This document shows positions 13,351-17,574 of a stretch of 17,574 nucleotides of DNA, piece by piece. A program made the position numbers and the translations under genes. Position 1 is the stretch's first letter. The number at the start of each line of letters is the position of its first letter. Source of the DNA: Streptosporangiaceae bacterium (lineage in GTDB: Bacteria; Actinomycetota; Actinomycetes; Streptosporangiales; Streptosporangiaceae). The notes under the pieces were generated by a model, which was given only the letters and a program-made list of their open reading frames with translations, had not been told where the DNA came from and did not search any database. Location: positions 1 through 17,574 of the forward strand of contig JASIGD010000160.1 of NCBI GenBank assembly GCA_030045295.1, read 5' to 3'.

Positions 13351-14277
13351 ATGCGAGTGTTCGTCACGGGGGCGAGCGGGGCGCTGGGACGGCACCTGGT
13401 TCCGGGGCTGGTCGCGGCGGGCCACCAGGTCACCGCCACCACCAGGACGCCCGGCAAGACCGGGCAGCTGCGCGCCGCGGGCGCGGACCCGGCGGTGCTG
13501 GACGGGCTGGACCGCGACGCGGTGATCGCGGCGGTGCGGGCCGCCGCGCCGGAGGTGATCGTGCACGAGATGACCGCGCTGGCGGGCCTGCGGAGCCTCC
13601 GCCATCCCGACCAGACGTTCGCCGCGACCAACGAGCTGCGCACCCGGGGCACCGACAACCTGCTCGCGGCCGCGGCGGCCGCGGGTACCCGCCGGGTCAT
13701 CGCGCAAGGGTACGCGGGTCCCGGGCCGGACCAGCGTCCCGGCCCGGTGAAGACCGAAGAAGATCCGGCCGGCTGGCGGTCTGTCCAGTCGGCGGCGCGG
13801 ATGTCGGCGGCGATCGCGTACGTGGACCAGACCGTGCCGGGCGGGGCGCCAGAGGGCATCGTGCTGCGCTACGGCATCTTGTACGGACCGGGTGCCTCGG
13901 ACCCGCTGGTGCAGATGGTGCGGAAGCGGCAGGTGCCGGTGATCGGCGGCGGGACGGGGGTCTGGTCGTTCATCGAGGTCAGCGACGCTGCCGCGGCGAC
14001 GGTCGCGGCGGTCAGCCGCGGCCCGGCGGGCCTGTACAACGTGGTGGACGACGACCCGGCGCCGGTCGCTCAGTGGCTGCCGTACCTGGCCCAGGTCGCG
14101 GGCGGCAAGCCGCCGCTGCGCCTGCCCGGCTGGCTCGCGCGGCCGCTCGCCGGGGAGTTCATGGTGGCCCAGATGACTGCCTCGCGCGGATACTCCAACG
14201 AGAAGGCCAGGAAAGAGCTCGGCTGGGAGCCGCAGTACCCGAGCTGGCGAGAAGGATTCCGTGCCTGGGTCCGATGA
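13351..14277 (+). CDS. NAD(P)-dependent epimerase/dehydratase, extended SDR family
   Basis: This encodes 308 residues. The N-terminus is a Rossmann nucleotide-binding motif, MRVFVTGASGALGRHLV, with the GxxGxxG glycines at 7, 10 and 13. Later segments VIVHEMTAL, TNELRTRGTDNLLAAAAAAG, VLRYGILYGPG, FIEVSDAAAATVAAV and LYNVVDDDPAP follow the order of extended SDR sugar epimerases and related reductases. A clear YxxxK catalytic pair is not visible where expected, so it may be an atypical SDR that binds NAD(P) but has altered chemistry. The C-terminus has the usual SNEKARKELGWEP. GGAAGG precedes the ATG by several bases; a longer in-frame extension upstream has no support. The gene lies next to an SDR remnant on the other strand. 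The substrate is unknown. Confidence 0.87.
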   Translation: MRVFVTGASGALGRHLVPGLVAAGHQVTATTRTPGKTGQLRAAGADPAVLDGLDRDAVIAAVRAAAPEVIVHEMTALAGLRSLRHPDQTFAATNELRTRGTDNLLAAAAAAGTRRVIAQGYAGPGPDQRPGPVKTEEDPAGWRSVQSAARMSAAIAYVDQTVPGGAPEGIVLRYGILYGPGASDPLVQMVRKRQVPVIGGGTGVWSFIEVSDAAAATVAAVSRGPAGLYNVVDDDPAPVAQWLPYLAQVAGGKPPLRLPGWLARPLAGEFMVAQMTASRGYSNEKARKELGWEPQYPSWREGFRAWVR

Positions 14278-14346
14278 TGAGCCCGGCTCGGGTTGAGCCC
14301 GCCGCCTCGCCATCGCCGTCGGGGTGCCTATTGCCCTGGCAAGTCG

Positions 14347-14352
14347 TATCAT
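14347..14352 (+). promoter_or_regulatory. Candidate -10 element for the Wzz-like gene
   Basis: TATCAT at 14347-14352 is a good -10 match about 55 bases before the ATG at 14407. The hexamer 18 bases upstream (GGTGCC) is a weak -35. Confidence 0.3.
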
Positions 14353-14406
14353 GGTGCGCATCGAAGACCAAGCTGGTCGGGCGCCGGAGATTCACGCGGA
14401 GGCCAG

Positions 14407-15093
14407 ATGAGCCAGCAGGAGCAGGACCTGCCGAGGTTCGTCCAGATCGTCGGGCGGTGCAAGACCCTGGTCGGCGCCATGGCGGCAGCGGGCCTGCTCG
14501 CTGGCGTTGTCTTTGCCGCGCTCAACGCGCCGGTATTCACGAGCCGGGCCTTGCTCGCGGTCGCGCCGACGTGCCCGGCCGGGGCCATCTGCGGCGGCCC
14601 TGCGTTCTTGCCCGCGTACAACCAGGCCGACTTGCTCAAGGAACTTCCTGCCGGAGTCCAGATCAATGCTGTCACGGAAGATGTTCTGTCGGTAAGCGCC
14701 GTGGCCGGGACCGCCGCCCAGGCCGAGGGCGCCGCCGATGCGGCCGCCGGTAGCTACATCGCTTATGTCGGTTCTCAGGGCTACTTCGGCCAGCAGCGGC
14801 CAGCGCAGATGCTCCAACCGGCGACGAGTGCAACCGGGACGGTACCGCCGAAACGGCTGTTCATCGGCGCGCTGCTCGGCGCCGCATTCGGCGCGCTGCT
14901 CGGCGTCGTGGCGGCGCTGGCGGGCAGTCGGACGACCATTGACCCGCTGCCCGCTCCCCAGGGACTCGACGACGCCGACGTGGATTGGGGAGTGGGACGG
15001 GGGGCCAGATACGCACTAACCGGGCTGTCGCTTGCGGAGCTGGGCCAGGAATACGCCAGACAGAGGGACCGCTCAGGGCCGGGTGCCGAATGA
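14407..15093 (+). CDS. Wzz/YveK-like polysaccharide co-polymerase membrane protein
   Basis: This encodes 228 residues. The layout is that of chain-length determinant proteins: a short cytoplasmic N-terminus (LPRFVQIVGRCKTLVG), a first membrane helix at about 21-39, the family's post-helix segment APVFTSRALLAVAP, an external region to about 145, then VPPKRLFIGALLGAAFGALL with a second helix at about 151-172 and a cytoplasmic tail. Such proteins set the length of cell-surface polysaccharides, often together with a tyrosine autokinase. No kinase domain is fused here and none is adjacent. The external part is shorter than usual. GGAGG sits four bases before the ATG. A longer in-frame start at 14293 adds only basic low-complexity sequence. 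Confidence 0.68.
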   Translation: MSQQEQDLPRFVQIVGRCKTLVGAMAAAGLLAGVVFAALNAPVFTSRALLAVAPTCPAGAICGGPAFLPAYNQADLLKELPAGVQINAVTEDVLSVSAVAGTAAQAEGAADAAAGSYIAYVGSQGYFGQQRPAQMLQPATSATGTVPPKRLFIGALLGAAFGALLGVVAALAGSRTTIDPLPAPQGLDDADVDWGVGRGARYALTGLSLAELGQEYARQRDRSGPGAE

Positions 15094-15098
15094 GGGCT

Positions 15099-15123
15099 TT
15101 CCCGGCCTGCGATCGGGCCGGAA
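15099..15123. terminator. Candidate terminator after the Wzz-like gene
   Basis: TTCCCGGCC (15099-15107) pairs with GGCCGGAA (15116-15123) in an 8-bp stem with one bulged C and an 8-base loop. It starts six bases after the stop codon and has no U-tract. Confidence 0.4.
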
Positions 15124-15163
15124 GAGGCGTTCGTCAGCTATCTGACCAGTCCGGACCGTAGCA

Positions 15164-15207
15164 CCACGGCCCGTTCGGCATAAATGATTGTTCCGAACGG
15201 ACGGTGC
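15164..15207. promoter_or_regulatory. Long dyad, copy 2 of a two-copy element
   Basis: The left arm CCACGGCCCGTTCGG (15164-15178) is identical to that of copy 1 (3174-3188), followed by CATAAAT, where copy 1 has CGTAAAT. The right arm CCGAACGGACGGTGC (15193-15207) pairs at 12 of 15 positions. The 14-base loop is A/T-rich. It ends 80 bases before the GTG of the acyl-CoA synthetase. The right-arm CGGACGG (15198-15204) can alternatively pair with CCGTCCG at 15232-15238 inside the next hairpin. Confidence 0.6.
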
Positions 15208-15226
15208 TGCACGCGCCCGGTCCCGT

Positions 15227-15248
15227 GCTCGCCGTCCGAGCGGCGAGC
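15227..15248. repeat. Hairpin following dyad copy 2
   Basis: GCTCGCCG (15227-15234), loop TCCGAG, CGGCGAGC (15241-15248): a perfect 8-bp stem followed directly by TTATT. This gives it an attenuator-like look 40 bases before the start codon. It occupies the same relative place as the hairpin at 3233-3256. Confidence 0.45.
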
Positions 15249-15287
15249 TTATTGCCGCCGGCGACGGCGCCAGCGAGGATGATTGCT

Positions 15288-16853
15288 GTGGCCGCCGACA
15301 AGATGCCAGACCTGCTGACCATCTACGCGTCATCTCAGCCCGGCAAGCTCGCCGTCGCAGATGACCGGCCTGGCGCGGGCGTGGTCTTGTGGACCTACGC
15401 GCAGCTTGAGGCGGAGGCCAACCGACGCGCCAACCTGCTGGCCTCGCTGGGCGTCGGCCCGGGCGACAAGGTCCTTTGGTGCGGGCCTAACTCGGCGCAG
15501 GTCGTGGCGATTATCAGCGCGGCCAGGAAACTCGGGGCGGTCGCGGTTCCGCTGAACTACCGCCTGACGGCCGAAGAGGCCCGCTACATCGTGGCCCACT
15601 CCGACGCCTGCATCGCGTATGTCGATGCGGAGTATGCGCACCTGGTACCGGCGCCCCGGGACGAGCGGCTCGGCAACCTCCGCGAGGTGCTCGTCTACGG
15701 CGCCGCCGCCCCGGCCGGGACGCCCGGCGAGGACCTCGTCGCCGGGGCGTCGGCCGAGCCCCCGGCCGGGGAGAACGCGGGCGCGGCGACGATGATCTAC
15801 ACGTCCGGGACGACCGGCAAGCCGAAGGGCGCCTACCGCCCCATGACCGACCAGAGCACCGCGGCCGCGCTGGTCGGCTTCATCGGCTATACGCCAGACG
15901 ACGTCTACCTCACCTCCGGGCCGCTGTATCACAGCGGCCCGCTGGGGTTCATGGGCATCGGACTCCTGCTCGGCCAGACGGTCGTCATCCAGCGCAGGTT
16001 CGAGCCAGCGGACTGGCTGCGCCTCGTGGATAAGTACCAGGTGACATCGACCTTCTCTGCGCCGCCGCTGATCCGGCTGGTGTGCGCGCTGCCCGCCGGG
16101 GTCAAGGCCCGTTACGACCGGTCCACGATGCGGATCATGGTGGCCAACGCCGCGCCGTGGAGCCTGGCGCTCAAGCAGGCCTACCTGGCCGACTTCCCGC
16201 CGGACTCGCTCTGGGAGGTGTACGGGTCAACCGAGCTGGGGGTGAATTGCGTCCTTGAGCCCAAGGACCAGCTGCGCAAGCCCGGCTCGTGCGGCAAGCC
16301 GGCCCCCGGCGTCGACGTCTGCCTGCTCGACGCCGACGGCAACCAGGTCACCGGGACCGGCCCGGGGCACTCCGGCGAGCTTTACGTCAGGTCCGGCGGG
16401 GTCTTCAGCGAGTACTACAAGCAGCCGGACAGTTACCGGGCCGCCATGCACGGCGACTTCCACACCGTGGGTGACATCGCCTACCGGGACGAGGAGGGTT
16501 ACTACTACATCTGCGACCGCAAGAACGACATGATCATCTCCGGCGGCATGAACGTCTACCCCGCCGAGATCGAGGCCGCCCTTGAGCAGCATCCGGGCAT
16601 CTTCGACGTCGCGGTGTTCGGGATCCCCTCCGAGCAGTGGGGGGAGCAGGTGCACGCCGCCGTGGTCCAGGCTCCGGGCGCGTCGTTGTCGCACGCGGAC
16701 GTGATCGCCTACGCCCGCGAGCACATGGCCCCGTACAAGTGTCCTCGCTCGGTGTCGTTCACTGACGAACTCCCCCGCACGGGCTCGGGCAAGCTGCTCA
16801 AGCGCGAGCTCCGGGCACCGTACTGGACCGGGCGGGCCAGGCAGGTCAGCTGA
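15288..16853 (+). CDS. Acyl-CoA synthetase (AMP-forming ligase, FadD-like)
   Basis: This encodes 521 residues. The motifs of the ANL adenylate-forming superfamily are all present: the phosphate-binding loop YTSGTTGKPKG at 171-181, YGSTELG from 312, the hinge GYYYICDRKNDMIISGGMNV with D410-R411-K412, and the catalytic lysine K502 in PRTGSGKLLKREL. These enzymes activate a carboxylate with ATP and join it to CoA, or to a carrier protein in some cases. The open pocket-lining sequence suggests a fatty or related acyl substrate, but the exact acid cannot be read. I chose the GTG at 15288, with GAGGA about eight bases upstream; an upstream in-frame ATG at 15204 would place the start inside the dyad. 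The leader carries the dyad shared with the methyltransferase gene. Confidence 0.92.
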   Translation: MAADKMPDLLTIYASSQPGKLAVADDRPGAGVVLWTYAQLEAEANRRANLLASLGVGPGDKVLWCGPNSAQVVAIISAARKLGAVAVPLNYRLTAEEARYIVAHSDACIAYVDAEYAHLVPAPRDERLGNLREVLVYGAAAPAGTPGEDLVAGASAEPPAGENAGAATMIYTSGTTGKPKGAYRPMTDQSTAAALVGFIGYTPDDVYLTSGPLYHSGPLGFMGIGLLLGQTVVIQRRFEPADWLRLVDKYQVTSTFSAPPLIRLVCALPAGVKARYDRSTMRIMVANAAPWSLALKQAYLADFPPDSLWEVYGSTELGVNCVLEPKDQLRKPGSCGKPAPGVDVCLLDADGNQVTGTGPGHSGELYVRSGGVFSEYYKQPDSYRAAMHGDFHTVGDIAYRDEEGYYYICDRKNDMIISGGMNVYPAEIEAALEQHPGIFDVAVFGIPSEQWGEQVHAAVVQAPGASLSHADVIAYAREHMAPYKCPRSVSFTDELPRTGSGKLLKRELRAPYWTGRARQVS

Positions 16854-16914
16854 CCCGGTACACGCCGGCTGGCAATATCCCGTGCCGCACTAGCCGGGCC
16901 GCGGCGCGATTGGG

Positions 16915-16920
16915 TATGTT
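16915..16920 (+). promoter_or_regulatory. Candidate -10 element for the cytidylate-kinase-like gene
   Basis: TATGTT at 16915-16920 fits the TAnnnT pattern, about 37 bases before the ATG at 16957. No matching -35 is evident. Confidence 0.25.
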
Positions 16921-16956
16921 GGCGCTTCGGAGCTCCGGTCGTGACCGGGAGGGACC

Positions 16957-17574
16957 ATGGATTACCGTGCCGTCGCGTTGTCGCAGGTGTACGGGTCCGG
17001 CGCCGAGGCCGTCGGCCGCGCCGTGGCCGACCAGCTCGGCTTCGGCTACCTGAACGAGGCCATCGTGGCCCAGGTCGCCAGAGACCGCGGCGTGGATCGG
17101 GCCGTCGTCGAGCACGCCGAGGAGCGCAAGTCGTTCTTCACCCGCGTTGCGGAGATGGCTGCCCGCGGCGCCCCGGACGTGATGCCGGACACCGCGCTGT
17201 ACGCCTTCGACGAGACCGACACGCTGCTGTTGCTGATCCGGGACGCGGTGCGCGACGCCGCGGACCGCGGGAACGTGGTGCTGGTCGCGCACGCGGCGTG
17301 CTACGCGTGCGCCGGCCGGCCGGACGTGCTGCGCGTGTGGGTCACCGCTCCGCCGTCGACGCGGGCGTCCCGGCTGGCGTCCGAGCTGGGCCTCAGCGAC
17401 AAGGACGCCGCCCGGGCGGTCCGCCAGTCGGACGCGGCGCGGGCCAGCTACCTCAAGCGCGTCCACGGCATCGGCGAGGAATCCAGCACCGACTACGACG
17501 TGGTGATCAACACCGAGCGGCTGAGCACCGAGGCCGCGGCCGGCCTCATCGCCGGCCTGGCCCGGGCGCCCGCG
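16957..17574 (+). CDS. Cytidylate-kinase-like family protein (3' end outside window)
   Basis: The frame runs from ATG 16957 to the last base, giving 206 codons without a stop. It begins MDYRAVALSQVYGSGAEAVG, then RAVADQLGFGYLNEAIVAQV. The YGSG-x-x-x-V-G glycine-rich loop followed by LGFGYLN is characteristic of the cytidylate kinase-like family (Pfam AAK-type P-loop kinases without the strict GKS). Later segments NVVLVAHAACYACAGRPDVL and LRVWVTAPPSTRASRLASEL match the family's central strand and arginine-bearing helix, and SYLKRVHGI followed by YDVVINTERL fits the end. Family members are small P-loop phosphotransferases of mostly unknown substrate. GGGAGGGACC leads directly into the ATG. A long minus-strand frame over the same bases is judged a shadow. 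Confidence 0.82.
   Translation, partial: MDYRAVALSQVYGSGAEAVGRAVADQLGFGYLNEAIVAQVARDRGVDRAVVEHAEERKSFFTRVAEMAARGAPDVMPDTALYAFDETDTLLLLIRDAVRDAADRGNVVLVAHAACYACAGRPDVLRVWVTAPPSTRASRLASELGLSDKDAARAVRQSDAARASYLKRVHGIGEESSTDYDVVINTERLSTEAAAGLIAGLARAPA

Noticed and set aside
13302..14753. 483-codon open frame on the plus strand
   Set aside because: It overlaps the epimerase and Wzz-like genes in another phase and is dominated by G, A and R.
16846..17466. 206-codon open frame on the minus strand
   Set aside because: It is antisense to the cytidylate-kinase-like gene, whose plus-strand frame shows the family motifs and a ribosome binding site.

Overview
The window is high-GC DNA (roughly 70% by eye) with long overlapping shadow frames, GTG starts and purine-rich ribosome binding sites. 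The families present (PucR-type regulator, DUF445, DUF2252, alpha/beta hydrolase-cyclase fusion, short actinobacterial hypotheticals) point to a soil-type actinobacterium. No rRNA, tRNA, insertion sequence or CRISPR array was seen. The gene order looks like chromosomal accessory or stress-related sequence, with many short transcription units on both strands.

Layout. 1-489 (+) is the C-terminal end of a PucR/CdaR-type regulator. It converges on a DUF445 membrane protein (537-1826, -). Next on the minus strand come a SnoaL-like protein (2159-2551) and a 50-residue membrane protein (2803-2955). A 378-base divergent region rich in inverted repeats leads to a membrane-anchored methyltransferase (3334-4119, +). 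A DUF2252 protein (4201-5634, -) is divergent from a plus-strand cluster: a GNAT-AAA+ fusion (5807-7090), a large Orn/Lys/Arg-type decarboxylase (7124-9436), a small acidic protein (9578-9823) and a zinc-ribbon thioredoxin (9922-10359). Then on the minus strand come a DUF6582-like protein (10506-10814), an alpha/beta hydrolase fused to a class III cyclase (11032-12393), and two tiny overlapping genes (12573-12800 and 12797-12940). A truncated SDR remnant (13108-13275, -) and a strong hairpin lie before a plus-strand NAD-epimerase (13351-14277). After that come a Wzz-like membrane protein (14407-15093), an acyl-CoA synthetase (15288-16853) and a cytidylate-kinase-like gene cut by the window end (16957-17574).

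Working together. The most suggestive unit is the AAA+ protein placed 33 bases before the amino-acid decarboxylase. It recalls the E. coli LdcI-RavA pairing of a decarboxylase with an AAA+ ATPase, but here the ATPase is a classical Cdc48/FtsH-like AAA module carrying an acetyltransferase domain. The most unusual non-coding signal is a nearly identical dyad (CCACGGCCCGTTCGG, a TAAAT-containing loop, then CCGAACG) found twice about 12 kb apart. One copy precedes the methyltransferase and the other the acyl-CoA synthetase. Each is followed at similar spacing by a second hairpin, and each contains segments that could pair in mutually exclusive ways. This could be a shared operator or a structured RNA leader. 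All functional links are inferences from sequence alone.
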